Assembly (NCBI RefSeq): GCF_024343575.1
Contig: NZ_RJUA01000003.1
Coordinates: forward strand, 62,001-126,000
Direction of reading: 5' to 3'
DNA length: 64,000 nucleotides
Source of the DNA: Lacihabitans sp. LS3-19
GTDB taxonomy: Bacteria; Bacteroidota; Bacteroidia; Cytophagales; Spirosomataceae
Part shown: positions 18,173-26,811 of the stretch, piece by piece
Layout of the letters: every line of letters begins with the position of its first letter
How positions within the stretch are numbered: the first letter of the stretch is position 1
Notes under the pieces: generated by a model
Seen by the model: only the letters and a program-made list of their open reading frames with translations
Database searches by the model: none
What the model was told of the DNA's origin: nothing
Position numbers and translations under genes: made by a program

Positions 18173-18304
18173 ATGGCATACAAAATATCAAAAGCGGAAC
18201 ATGCTAAAATGCAAAATCCGTTTATTCAATTTTTTAAGTACATTTACTTGAGCATAAAAATTATGTTCGTTGTGGCCGCAGGTCACGGCGGTACCCGAAA
18301 TTAA
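18173..18304 (+). CDS. 43-aa conserved-looking microprotein between SQR-like gene and cydA
   Basis: ATG 18173, TAA 18302-18304; 43 aa. It begins MAYKISKAEHAKMQN, has one hydrophobic/amphipathic helix (PFIQFFKYIYLSIKIMFVVA) and ends in AGHGGTRKN. Coding spacing (14 bp after the previous stop), the compact ORF and the helix suggest a real small membrane protein associated with the flavoprotein or oxidase. It is not a CydX by sequence, nor is it the DUF4492 protein often found near bd oxidases in Bacteroidota. Too short for standard gene finders. Confidence 0.65.
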   Translation: MAYKISKAEHAKMQNPFIQFFKYIYLSIKIMFVVAAGHGGTRN

Positions 18305-18340
18305 GATTGGAATCTAAAGGGTAAATAAAGACTTTTCAGC

Positions 18341-18362
18341 AGCAGAATTTTTCTGCTTTTAT
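18341..18362 (+). terminator. Terminator-like hairpin directly before cydA
   Basis: AGCAGAA-TTT-TTCTGCT followed by TTTTAT. It lies 14-15 nt before the cydA ATG, so termination here would separate cydAB from the upstream cluster unless a promoter overlaps it. Confidence 0.5.
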
Positions 18363-18375
18363 AAAAAAATACAAA

Positions 18376-19707
18376 ATGGAAGATATGATTTTCTATGATA
18401 GGATGCAGTTTGCATTTACTATCACTTTTCATTATTTGTTTCCACAGCTTACCATGGGTTTGTCTTTGATAATCGTGTATTTCAAAGGCAAATACCTCAT
18501 AAAGCATGACATAAAATACAATGATGCGGCAAAATTTTGGATGAAAATTTTTGCTTTGAATTTTATGATGGGTGTGGTTACGGGCATTCCGATGGAGTTT
18601 CAGTTTGGTACCAATTGGGCCAAATTTTCCGAACTAACTGGAGGTATAATAGGGCAAACACTGGCCATGGAAGGCACATTCTCGTTTTTTCTAGAATCAT
18701 CTTTTCTTGGCCTTTTTCTTTTTGGAGAAAAACTCATCGGTCAAAAACTCCACTTTCTTACAGGTTTTTTAGTATTTGTTGGTTCATGGGCCAGCGGTTG
18801 GCTTATCATTGCCACCAATGCATGGATGCAGCATCCAGTAGGCTATGAGATTTTAGAAAATGGCAAATTTGTACTGACTAATTTCGGTGCATTATTCTCC
18901 AATCCATGGTTGGTTCCTTCTTATTTGCATAACCAAAGTGCGTCTTTAGTTACGGCCTCTTTTGTAGTGGCGGCTATCGGTGCTTTTTATCTTTTGAGCA
19001 AAAAGCATTTGGAGCAAGGCCGAATCTTTATCAAAACAGGTATTGCATTTGGGTTAATTTCTAGTTTAGCAGTAGCTTTTCCTACTGGCGATTGGTCTGC
19101 CAAAAATGTTGTTAAATTTCAACCTATAACCTTTGCAGCAATGGAAGGAATTTTTGACACAGAAAAAGGAGGTTCTGAGATTATTTTGGTTGGTCAGCCC
19201 GACATGGAACTTTTAAAATTGGACAATAAAATAGCTGTTCCTAATGTCTTGAGCTTTTTGACTTATCAAAATTTTACGACCGAAATCAAAGGTTTGAAAG
19301 AATTTGATGTTTCAAAATGGCCAAAAAATGTGCCGGGCTTGTATTATTCTTATCATATCATGGTGGGTTTAGGCACCATTCTCATCGGTCTTATGGCTTT
19401 GTCGGCCTTTCTTTTGTGGCGTAAACATCTTGAAAAATCAAAATGGATTCTTTGGGCGATAATGTTTGCTTCGCCTTTTCCTTATATCGCCAATATTGCG
19501 GGGTGGTACACTGCTGAGCTGGGGAGGCAGCCTTGGTTAGTTTATAATCTGCTGGAAACTGCCCATGGAGCATCACCAAATGTCTCGGCGGGTAATACAC
19601 TATTTACGCTTTTGGGTTTTGTAGGTATGTATGTTTTATTGGGTTTGTTGTTCTTGCTTTTGTTGGGAAGAATCATTTACAAAGGTCCTGAAACGATAAA
19701 AAATTAA
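18376..19707 (+). CDS. cydA: Cytochrome bd oxidase subunit I
   Basis: 443 aa, polytopic membrane protein. Opens DRMQFAFTITFHYLFPQLTMG with His19 at the position of the haem b595 ligand of E. coli CydA; a later His in SYLHNQSASLVTASFV fits haem b558, and the conserved GRQPW motif follows the Q-loop. The Q-loop is short, as in the 'S' class. It oxidises quinol and reduces O2 at the inner membrane, with high O2 affinity and peroxide/NO resistance. Four bases before cydB (TAAGCTATG), so co-translated. Confidence 0.95.
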   Translation: MEDMIFYDRMQFAFTITFHYLFPQLTMGLSLIIVYFKGKYLIKHDIKYNDAAKFWMKIFALNFMMGVVTGIPMEFQFGTNWAKFSELTGGIIGQTLAMEGTFSFFLESSFLGLFLFGEKLIGQKLHFLTGFLVFVGSWASGWLIIATNAWMQHPVGYEILENGKFVLTNFGALFSNPWLVPSYLHNQSASLVTASFVVAAIGAFYLLSKKHLEQGRIFIKTGIAFGLISSLAVAFPTGDWSAKNVVKFQPITFAAMEGIFDTEKGGSEIILVGQPDMELLKLDNKIAVPNVLSFLTYQNFTTEIKGLKEFDVSKWPKNVPGLYYSYHIMVGLGTILIGLMALSAFLLWRKHLEKSKWILWAIMFASPFPYIANIAGWYTAELGRQPWLVYNLLETAHGASPNVSAGNTLFTLLGFVGMYVLLGLLFLLLLGRIIYKGPETIKN

Positions 19708-19710
19708 GCT

Positions 19711-20787
19711 ATGGAATTGTTTTGGTATATCGTAGTGATAAGTATGCTCACCATTTATATGCTTTTAGATGGATATGATTTTGGAGCAGGAATTGTGCAT
19801 TTATTTTTTGCAAAAAAAGAAGAAGATAAAAAAGCTATCACCAAGGCCATAGGACCTTTTTGGGATGCCAACGAAGTTTGGCTCATTGCCGGTGGAGGCG
19901 TTTTGTTTTTTGCATTTCCAACTTTATATGCCTCTTCATTTAGTGGGTTTTATCTCCCTCTGATGATGATTTTATGGCTTTTAATGTTTCGGGCTATTGG
20001 TCTAGAGCTTCGTGGTTTAATTCATAATTCCATGTGGTTTGCCATTTGGGATACAGCTTTTGGTGTTGCAAGTTTATTGCTGGCTTTGTTTTTTGGAATC
20101 GCCGTCGGAAACATTGTGCGGGGTGTAAATATGGGAGATGTGGTCAACGGAGTTTCAACTTATGAGGCACATTATTTTACTTTGCCACTTTGGAATCCGA
20201 GTTTAAATCCCCTTTCCGAAAGTGTTGGTGTAATCGACTGGTTTACCCTTTTGATTGGACTTATTGGCGTAGTTGCATTAACAATTCATGGAGCCAACTG
20301 GATTATTTATAAAACCAATAGCACAATTAATTCAAGACTTAAAATAATTATTTTTAAGCTAAATTTCGTTTTATTAGGTTTGGCCTTAGTATCACTTTCT
20401 ACCTGGCATTTAGTCTTACCTTATCTTTTCGATAACTATATCAGCCATCCTATTTTCTGGATTTTTCCATTGATTTCATTGGTTGGTTTGGGAGGTCTAT
20501 TTCGTATCAAGCACTTTAAAAAAGACGGAACGGGATTCGTTTTTTCAAGTCTATTTTTGGCGGGTGGATTGGCTTCAACAGCTCTTTCTATTTTCCCCAA
20601 TTTTATACCATCAAGAAATTCAATAAATCCTTCTTTAAATATTTACAACACCGCAGCAAGTTCTTATGGACTAAACATCGGCCTTGTTTGGTTTGGAATT
20701 GGAATTCTACTTGTAGCACTTTATTTCACAGTCCAATACAGAATTTTCAAAGGCAAAATGGACGAAGGAGATTATGGGGAGCATTGA
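19711..20787 (+). CDS. cydB: Cytochrome bd oxidase subunit II
   Basis: 358 aa, about eight transmembrane helices. Opens with the CydB signature LLDGYDFGAGIVHLFF followed by KAIGPFWDANEVWLIAGGG. It pairs with CydA to form the quinol oxidase. Ends KMDEGDYGEH. No cydX/cydC/cydD genes follow here; the next gene is an independent SDR. Confidence 0.95.
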   Translation: MELFWYIVVISMLTIYMLLDGYDFGAGIVHLFFAKKEEDKKAITKAIGPFWDANEVWLIAGGGVLFFAFPTLYASSFSGFYLPLMMILWLLMFRAIGLELRGLIHNSMWFAIWDTAFGVASLLLALFFGIAVGNIVRGVNMGDVVNGVSTYEAHYFTLPLWNPSLNPLSESVGVIDWFTLLIGLIGVVALTIHGANWIIYKTNSTINSRLKIIIFKLNFVLLGLALVSLSTWHLVLPYLFDNYISHPIFWIFPLISLVGLGGLFRIKHFKKDGTGFVFSSLFLAGGLASTALSIFPNFIPSRNSINPSLNIYNTAASSYGLNIGLVWFGIGILLVALYFTVQYRIFKGKMDEGDYGEH

Positions 20788-20926
20788 GCTACAATTTAGA
20801 TATCTTGGAGAAATACTTTTTATATAGATTTGAAATTTATCTATACTTTCCTTACCCAAAATTCTCCCAAAAGATATTTATTCTTGAGAATATTGTTGAT
20901 TTTTGGGGAAATTTTTATTTTCATCA

Positions 20927-21649
20927 ATGACAAAAAAAGTAATAATAATAGGAGCAACCTCTGGTATTGGAAAATCTTTGGCCAAGTACTATGCCCAACA
21001 TGAATATGAGGTTGGAATAACAGGCAGAAGGTCAGGGCTTTTAACAGAAATAGCTCGAGAATTGCCAGATTCTAAGTTTTTTGCCGCCGAAATGGATGTT
21101 GCCCAAGCCCAAAGTGCCATTGAAATATTGAATGATTTGGTGGAAAAAATGGGAGGTGTTGATATAATCGTAATTAATGCTGGAGTGGGTTTTCCAAAAG
21201 CTAATTTGGAGCAGGAACTGCAAACGGTGGACGTAAACGCTCGTGGTTTTTTGGCTTTGGCCCATTGGTCCTATCAACATTTCAAACTAAAAGGGAAAGG
21301 AAAACTTGTCGGAATATCTTCTGTAGCTGCTGTGAGAAGTAGCCCGTATTCGCCAGAGTATCATGCCACTAAAGCATTTATGGCTAGTTATTTAGAAGGC
21401 CTTAGGCTGCGGTCTAAAAAATGGAAAGATGGCGTAGATGTAATAGAAATTCGTCCTGGCTATGTAGATACGGATATGACAAAGGGGCAAAAAGGTATGT
21501 TTTGGGTAGCCACACCCGAAAAAGCCGCCAAACAAATTTTCAAAGCTGTAGACGCCAATAAATCAGTAGCTTATATTACTAGACGTTATCGTTTGATTGG
21601 CTTACTGGTTAGTATTTTGCCTGAATGGTTGTTGGCAAAAGTGTTGTAA
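20927..21649 (+). CDS. Short-chain dehydrogenase/reductase
   Basis: 240 aa from ATG 20927; an upstream in-frame ATG at 20903 would add an unlikely MGKFLFSS extension. Rossmann motif IIIGATSGIGKSLA, NAG at VINAGVGFPKA, catalytic Ser (VGISSVAA) and YxxxK (YHATK), then RPGYVDTDM. Classical SDR that uses NAD(P)(H). Substrate unknown; C-terminal hydrophobic stretch (LIGLLVSILPEWLLAKVL) may associate with membrane. Separate from cydB by ~140 bp, so probably its own unit. Confidence 0.88.
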   Translation: MTKKVIIIGATSGIGKSLAKYYAQHEYEVGITGRRSGLLTEIARELPDSKFFAAEMDVAQAQSAIEILNDLVEKMGGVDIIVINAGVGFPKANLEQELQTVDVNARGFLALAHWSYQHFKLKGKGKLVGISSVAAVRSSPYSPEYHATKAFMASYLEGLRLRSKKWKDGVDVIEIRPGYVDTDMTKGQKGMFWVATPEKAAKQIFKAVDANKSVAYITRRYRLIGLLVSILPEWLLAKVL

Positions 21650-21655
21650 AACGGA

Positions 21656-21690
21656 AACACCCCATTTTATCCAAAAATGAGGTGTTTTAT
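21656..21690. terminator. Bidirectional terminator
   Basis: AACACCCCATTTT and AAAATGAGGTGTT pair with one mismatch, ending in TTTTAT. It lies between the convergent SDR and VPS10-like genes. Confidence 0.65.
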
Positions 21691-21709
21691 ATTTATTGAA
21701 AAATAGAAC

Positions 21710-24700
21710 TCAATTCTCCGCAGCTTTGTACTCTTCAAAACTTCTATTAGGTTTTATTTCTGGCAATTTAGCTTTGGCCATTGCTGGTGTCAGTTTGCTA
21801 ATTTGAGATTTAAGTCCTTCCATTTTGACTTTTGCCTCGCCTAGTTTTTCATCCAAAACCTTCAGACTCGATAGCTGAGCATTGGTTGGACGACCTGTAT
21901 AGCCCAATATTTCACTAAATAATCCTGAAATTTTTTCTCTTAGTTGAGGTTCAGCTGCACCTACATAATTATCCCCTTTTAGTACTACGAGTGACTCTTT
22001 TAGGGTTTCCAAATTTTTAGAAATCTCCGCAAGAGGAATTTGCTTTTTCAATTTAGAACTTGTCAATGATGGCAAAATCGCATTTAGCTGCGTTTGATGA
22101 TTGTCAATTTGTTCTACCAGATAGCCTAATTCCTCGTTCATTGCAAATAGTTTCATTGCGGTTTCATGTTGCAAAATTCTATCTTCTTTGGTATGAATTG
22201 ATTTTGGATCAGCCACAAGTACTAAATCATTCTCATAAGTTTTATTGCCTTTCGTTATTTTCACTTTATAAGTGCCAGGTAATACTGTTGGTCCTTGAAA
22301 TCCACCAGAAACTATCGTTTTTCCTTTGGCTACTTTTGGTGGCTTTAGGCTATAATTCCAGTCTACGTAATTTATGCCTTTTGATTTTCCAGGAGGGAGA
22401 TCTGCAATTTTTTGATTGTCTTTGTCAAAAACCTCCATGCTCATTTTGCCAAAAGTATGTCTGCTTTTTAAATAGTAAACTATATTGGCTTGTCTACTTG
22501 GGTTTTCACCTACAAACTCTCCCATTCGAGCATATCCACCAAATGAACCAGATTCGGCCATTTTAGTGGGCTTAGTTGTGAAAAAGTGCAAATCTTTGGC
22601 AATAATCTCTTTAGTTAATTGACGTAAAGGTGAAATATCATCTACGATTATCACTCCTCTGCCATGCGTAGCCATAACTAATGCATCTTCGGTTGGATGC
22701 AGAGCAATCCAATGCACTGCTACTGGAGGCATATTGTTTTTAAATGGCGACCAGTTTTGCCCACCATCTATGGTTACATACAAACCTCCTTCTGTACCTA
22801 AGAACAGTAGATTTGGATTTTTGTAATCTTCTTTTATGTTTCTTACGAATGATTTTATATCATCAGAAACAATAGGTTTCCAAGTTTTTCCTCCATCTGT
22901 TGTTTTGTAAACATAAGGTTTGAAATCTCCTGAAGTATATCCCGTAAAAACCGCATAAGCAGTATTTTTATCAAAACTGCTTGGCTCTATGAAATAACAC
23001 CAAGTGTTTTTTGGTAAGTCTGGTACGTTTGCCGTTACGTTATTCCAGTTTTTGCCACCGTCAAAAGTCACTTGAACATTTCCGTCGTCTGTACCCACCC
23101 AAATGATGTTTTGATCAAGTGGCGATTCGTTTACAGCGAATATAGTACAATGGTTTTCAGCACCTGAATTGTCCATGCTCAAGCCACCAGAATTTTCCTG
23201 TTGTTGCTTGGCTGGGTCGTTGGTTGTTAAATCTGGGGATATCTTAACCCAAGTTTCGCCTCTGTCATCAGATTTATGCAAAAACTGACTTCCGCAATAC
23301 AATCTGTCAGCATTGTGCGGACTTGTTGTAATGGGTGTATTCCAATTGAATCGAAACTTTGGATCGTTTGCTTCAGGAAACGGCTTAATGGTTTTTGCTG
23401 AATTTTTCTCCAAGTTTATCCTCCAAATATTTTCTGCACCTTGCATTTCTGAATACACAATATTAGGGTCTTTCGGATGCGGGAAAGTTCTAAAACCATC
23501 ACCCGCTCCTACAGAAATCCAGTCACGGTTTTCTATTCCACCGGGCTTAGAAGATGGCCCCACCCATGAGCCATTGTCTTGTAAACCACCATAGACTTTA
23601 TACGGTGTTTGGTTGTCTATTGCGACTTGATAAAACTGCGAAACTGGAATTCCTTTGACCATATCCCAAATACTTCCGCCATCATAAGAGCGGTAAACGC
23701 CACCATCGTCGCAAAGGTAAATACGGTTGGAATCGTGTAAATCAAACCAAAAATCATGGACATCGGCGTGAATTCCTCCTCCAATATTTTTAAATGTTTT
23801 GCCACCGTCTCTGCTCAAGGAGCCATTAAGACCTGCTTTAAGTACAATATCTGGATTTTTAGGGTCTACTACAATTCTTGAAAAGTAGAAAGGTCTCACT
23901 ACTAGCCCGAAGTCTCCGTTTGTTCGGGTCCAATTGGCACCAGCATCATCAGATCTATAAAGCCCTTTGTCTTCATCTTTTTCTGATTCTATAACAGAAT
24001 ACAATATTTTGGAGTTTGATGGAGCCAATGCAATTGCAATTCTTCCTAATTTACCATTTGGAAAACCATTATGAATTTTATTCCAAGTTTTGCCTCCGTC
24101 TGTAGTTTTGTATAAGCCACTATTTTCACCACCAGAATCAAAAGAATAGGCTGTTCGGCGGAATTGCCAAAACGAAGCATACATAATATTGGCATCGTTA
24201 GGATCCATTACCAAATCAGAACAACCAGTAGAAGCGTTGATATAGAATATTTTGTTCCAAGTTTTTCCACCATCACTGGTTTTGTAAACGCCACGATCTT
24301 CACTGTCGCTCCAAAGTCCACCCAAAACACCTACGAAAACCTCGTCTGTATTGTTTGGATTGATTTTAATAGAACTAATTCTTTCAGATTTTGGCAAGCC
24401 CATGTGGTTCCAGTTTTGCCCACCGTCTGTAGTTTTATAGATACCGTCGCCTATGGTTACTGAGTTTCTTGTCCAGATTTCGCCAGTTCCCACCCATATT
24501 ATTTGATCAGGATTTTTAGGGTCAACCTTTATAGCACCTATAGACTGGTTATGCTTATCAAATATTGGATTGAAAGTTACGCCACCGTCGGCGGTTTTCC
24601 AAACTCCGCCACCCGCCGCACCGGCATACAGTATTTTGTTGTCAGTTGGGTGACCTTCTAAGTCTACTACTCGGCCACTCATTAAGGCAGGGCCGATATG

Positions 24701-24811
24701 TCTCGCTCTCATGGAGCCAAATATTTCATCTCCTTTTATAGGTAAGGCTTCTTGAGCAAAACTGTTTAAGGTAAATGATATTAAAATTGAAAATATAGAA
24801 AATTTTTTCAT
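21710..24811 (-). CDS. Secreted VPS10/BNR-type beta-propeller protein
   Basis: 1033 aa from ATG 24811; a further in-frame ATG at 24838 lies within a terminator hairpin and precedes no signal sequence. Signal peptide MKKFSIFSILISFTLNSFAQ. Mature protein starts with GDEIFGSMRARHIGPALMSGR, close to the first paralogue (SFKFRSVGPSFMSGR). Propeller motifs include KTADGGVTF, KTTDGGQNW, KTSDGGKTW, KTTDGGKTW, RSDDAGANW and DDRGETW. The C-terminal ~250 residues hold a GTYKVKI beta-sandwich and a coiled helical region (LLSSLKVLDEKLGEAKVKMEGLKSQ-like). Third member of the paralogue family in this window; function unproven. Confidence 0.87.
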   Translation of the reverse strand: MKKFSIFSILISFTLNSFAQEALPIKGDEIFGSMRARHIGPALMSGRVVDLEGHPTDNKILYAGAAGGGVWKTADGGVTFNPIFDKHNQSIGAIKVDPKNPDQIIWVGTGEIWTRNSVTIGDGIYKTTDGGQNWNHMGLPKSERISSIKINPNNTDEVFVGVLGGLWSDSEDRGVYKTSDGGKTWNKIFYINASTGCSDLVMDPNDANIMYASFWQFRRTAYSFDSGGENSGLYKTTDGGKTWNKIHNGFPNGKLGRIAIALAPSNSKILYSVIESEKDEDKGLYRSDDAGANWTRTNGDFGLVVRPFYFSRIVVDPKNPDIVLKAGLNGSLSRDGGKTFKNIGGGIHADVHDFWFDLHDSNRIYLCDDGGVYRSYDGGSIWDMVKGIPVSQFYQVAIDNQTPYKVYGGLQDNGSWVGPSSKPGGIENRDWISVGAGDGFRTFPHPKDPNIVYSEMQGAENIWRINLEKNSAKTIKPFPEANDPKFRFNWNTPITTSPHNADRLYCGSQFLHKSDDRGETWVKISPDLTTNDPAKQQQENSGGLSMDNSGAENHCTIFAVNESPLDQNIIWVGTDDGNVQVTFDGGKNWNNVTANVPDLPKNTWCYFIEPSSFDKNTAYAVFTGYTSGDFKPYVYKTTDGGKTWKPIVSDDIKSFVRNIKEDYKNPNLLFLGTEGGLYVTIDGGQNWSPFKNNMPPVAVHWIALHPTEDALVMATHGRGVIIVDDISPLRQLTKEIIAKDLHFFTTKPTKMAESGSFGGYARMGEFVGENPSRQANIVYYLKSRHTFGKMSMEVFDKDNQKIADLPPGKSKGINYVDWNYSLKPPKVAKGKTIVSGGFQGPTVLPGTYKVKITKGNKTYENDLVLVADPKSIHTKEDRILQHETAMKLFAMNEELGYLVEQIDNHQTQLNAILPSLTSSKLKKQIPLAEISKNLETLKESLVVLKGDNYVGAAEPQLREKISGLFSEILGYTGRPTNAQLSSLKVLDEKLGEAKVKMEGLKSQISKLTPAMAKAKLPEIKPNRSFEEYKAAEN

Positions 24812-24824
24812 AGTATTTTTTAAT

Positions 24825-24860
24825 AAAAAGAGCCTCATTTAGGTTTTAAATGAGGCTCTT
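24825..24860 (-). terminator. Strong intrinsic terminator 17 nt before a start codon
   Basis: Stem AAGAGCCTCATTTA / TAAATGAGGCTCTT (24828-24860) followed on the minus strand by a T-run. It ends the LolA-like gene but also lies just upstream of the VPS10-like ATG at 24811, leaving no room for a separate promoter downstream. Confidence 0.75.
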
Positions 24861-24873
24861 AATGTTTTACAAA

Positions 24874-25623
24874 TCAGTCAACTGGATAGGCAAAAACTTT
24901 TGCGTCTACCGGTGCATTTAATTCAATTTTATCTATAGTCATAGAGAACATTACTTGTCCATTCATTTTTTGACTGATATTGTAGGCGAAATAAATTCCA
25001 TCAACTTCCTGATAGTCACTCATTAGAGTTTCAACAGTCAAATCTTTCATTTGACCTTTTTTGCCAGTTTGTTTTTGCATTATCACTACATTATTCTCCT
25101 TGTCAAAGTAATAATAGCTGAAATCTTCTTCCTCTTTCCCATCAACCATTACTGGTTTTTTGGTCAATTTTATTTTGTAACAATCTGTTCCTTCTACTTT
25201 CTCCTCGCCTTCTAAAGCGATGCTGTAGCCTTTAGCTTTGTAGTCTAAAAACGGATCAGGAAAATCAGCAGATTTAGCTGCATTTTGACTGTCCTCAGTT
25301 TCACCTTTTTCTGGTTTCATTGTCATGAAATTAGTTTTCCACATTTCTTTACCGTCAAAAGCAGAAACTACTATCTCTTTTCCTTGAAAATTAATAGACT
25401 GAACCATTTTGTTTGGTGCTTCCATTATACTTGTCATCGGGAATTCCATTCCACCTTGTTGCCCTTTTGCAATCATTTTAATAGACTTAATGGTTGCTAG
25501 TTTTTCTTTTCCACCAATAGTCTCCAAGTATTTTTCTACAATTTCATCCGCAGTTTGGGCCTGGCTGTAGGTTGCTGCGAGAGTCAAAGCTGCCGCAAAT
25601 AATAGTCTAAGTTTTTGTTTCAT
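24874..25623 (-). CDS. LolA-like outer-membrane lipoprotein-sorting-related protein
   Basis: 249 aa. Signal peptide MKQKLRLLFAAALTLAATYSQAQ. The rest has the curved beta-sheet pattern of LolA/LolB-like proteins (TADEIVEKYLETIGGKEKLATIKSIKMIAKGQ, ISQKMNGQVMFSMTIDKIELNAPVDAKVFAYP). A domain of this kind binds acyl chains in the periplasm. Whether it really carries lipoproteins is not known; Bacteroidota have many such paralogues. Located upstream of a VPS10-like gene on the same strand, with the terminator between. Confidence 0.82.
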   Translation of the reverse strand: MKQKLRLLFAAALTLAATYSQAQTADEIVEKYLETIGGKEKLATIKSIKMIAKGQQGGMEFPMTSIMEAPNKMVQSINFQGKEIVVSAFDGKEMWKTNFMTMKPEKGETEDSQNAAKSADFPDPFLDYKAKGYSIALEGEEKVEGTDCYKIKLTKKPVMVDGKEEEDFSYYYFDKENNVVIMQKQTGKKGQMKDLTVETLMSDYQEVDGIYFAYNISQKMNGQVMFSMTIDKIELNAPVDAKVFAYPVD

Positions 25624-25779
25624 AATATTTAGATTTTAATGATGTTGTAAAAGTATTAAAACTGATTTTGATTTAAACTACAGATTGGGATTAAAGGTTT
25701 TTAATAATTAATAAAGGTCTTTTTTGATTATAAAAATAAAAATATTTAGACTTTATCTTTGGTTATAATGTTGTAGGAT

Positions 25780-26703
25780 TTATTCAATAATCTTAATCTC
25801 GGGCTGCTTATTTGCTTTAAAATCAAAGACATCTGGTCGGGCGTAATGGCCAATAACATCAAAGTCTAGTTTGCTTTTGGCCAAAATGTCGAAATCTAAT
25901 TCTGCGGTTAATAAACCCTCAGCATTCCAAATTGGCCCTGCTAAAATCTCACCCATTGGTGACAAAATTACACTTCCACCGGCACACATTATTTCTGGTT
26001 CATCTTTTATGTCTTCCGAAAAACGCTCTGGATAGTCTGATTTTCTGACAAATTGGTTGGCTGCCAAAACAAAACACCGACCTTCTAAGGCGATATGTTG
26101 GAGGGTAGACTGCCAAGATGCACGAGCATCTGCAGTAGGAACAAGGTATATTTCTACGCCTTGATTATACATACTCATTCTAGCCAATGGCATATAGTTT
26201 TCCCAACAGATTAAACCTCCAATTTTTCCGATTTTTGTATCAAAACTTATCAAAGTGCTCCCGTCGCTTTCAGCCCAAATGTACCTTTCTAATCCTGTAG
26301 GCTTTAATTTTCGGTGTTTACCTATTAGTTGGCCGTGGTTGTCAAAATACAAAAGTGAGCAATGAAGCGAACCGCCTTTGTTTTCTTTTTCGGTTACACC
26401 CAAGGCTACAAAAAGATTGGCTTTTTTTATGGCTTCGCCAATTTGGTTTATATATTTTGAAGAAGTTTCTATGCTATTGCTCCAAAACTCGAGCCATAGG
26501 TCACGGCTTTTATCGGTTCTTCGGCCAACTATGGCATCAAAATCTAATCCTCTTGGATAACAAGGAATAAAAGATTCAGGAAATAATAAGAGTTCACAGC
26601 CTTCTTTTGACCCTTTTTCTATCCATTCTATGACTTTTGCCACAGTTTTTTCTAAGTCAAACAAAACAGGAGTGGCTTGAATTACACCAACTTTTACTTT
26701 CAT
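25780..26703 (-). CDS. Nitrilase-type carbon-nitrogen hydrolase
   Basis: 307 aa from ATG 26703 (an upstream ATG at 26748 lacks homology-like sequence). The Glu-Lys-Cys triad is visible: E43 in LLLFPESF, Lys in GKHRKLKPTGLERYIW and Cys in GGLICWENYMP, in the nitrilase branch of the superfamily (CWENxMP is characteristic of true nitrilases/cyanide-type enzymes). It should hydrolyse a nitrile to the carboxylic acid and ammonia. Cytoplasmic. Monocistronic; on the same strand as oxyR and ~110 bp downstream of it. Confidence 0.9.
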   Translation of the reverse strand: MKVKVGVIQATPVLFDLEKTVAKVIEWIEKGSKEGCELLLFPESFIPCYPRGLDFDAIVGRRTDKSRDLWLEFWSNSIETSSKYINQIGEAIKKANLFVALGVTEKENKGGSLHCSLLYFDNHGQLIGKHRKLKPTGLERYIWAESDGSTLISFDTKIGKIGGLICWENYMPLARMSMYNQGVEIYLVPTADARASWQSTLQHIALEGRCFVLAANQFVRKSDYPERFSEDIKDEPEIMCAGGSVILSPMGEILAGPIWNAEGLLTAELDFDILAKSKLDFDVIGHYARPDVFDFKANKQPEIKIIE

Positions 26704-26811
26704 GATTTGGGATGTTAAAGTTTTAAGAAGTGTAAATTTAAAAATCATTCTCTCTAATAACTCAAATTCAAAAAATTTTAGCGTTCAATGCGTTTTGTGG
26801 AATTTTTTATA

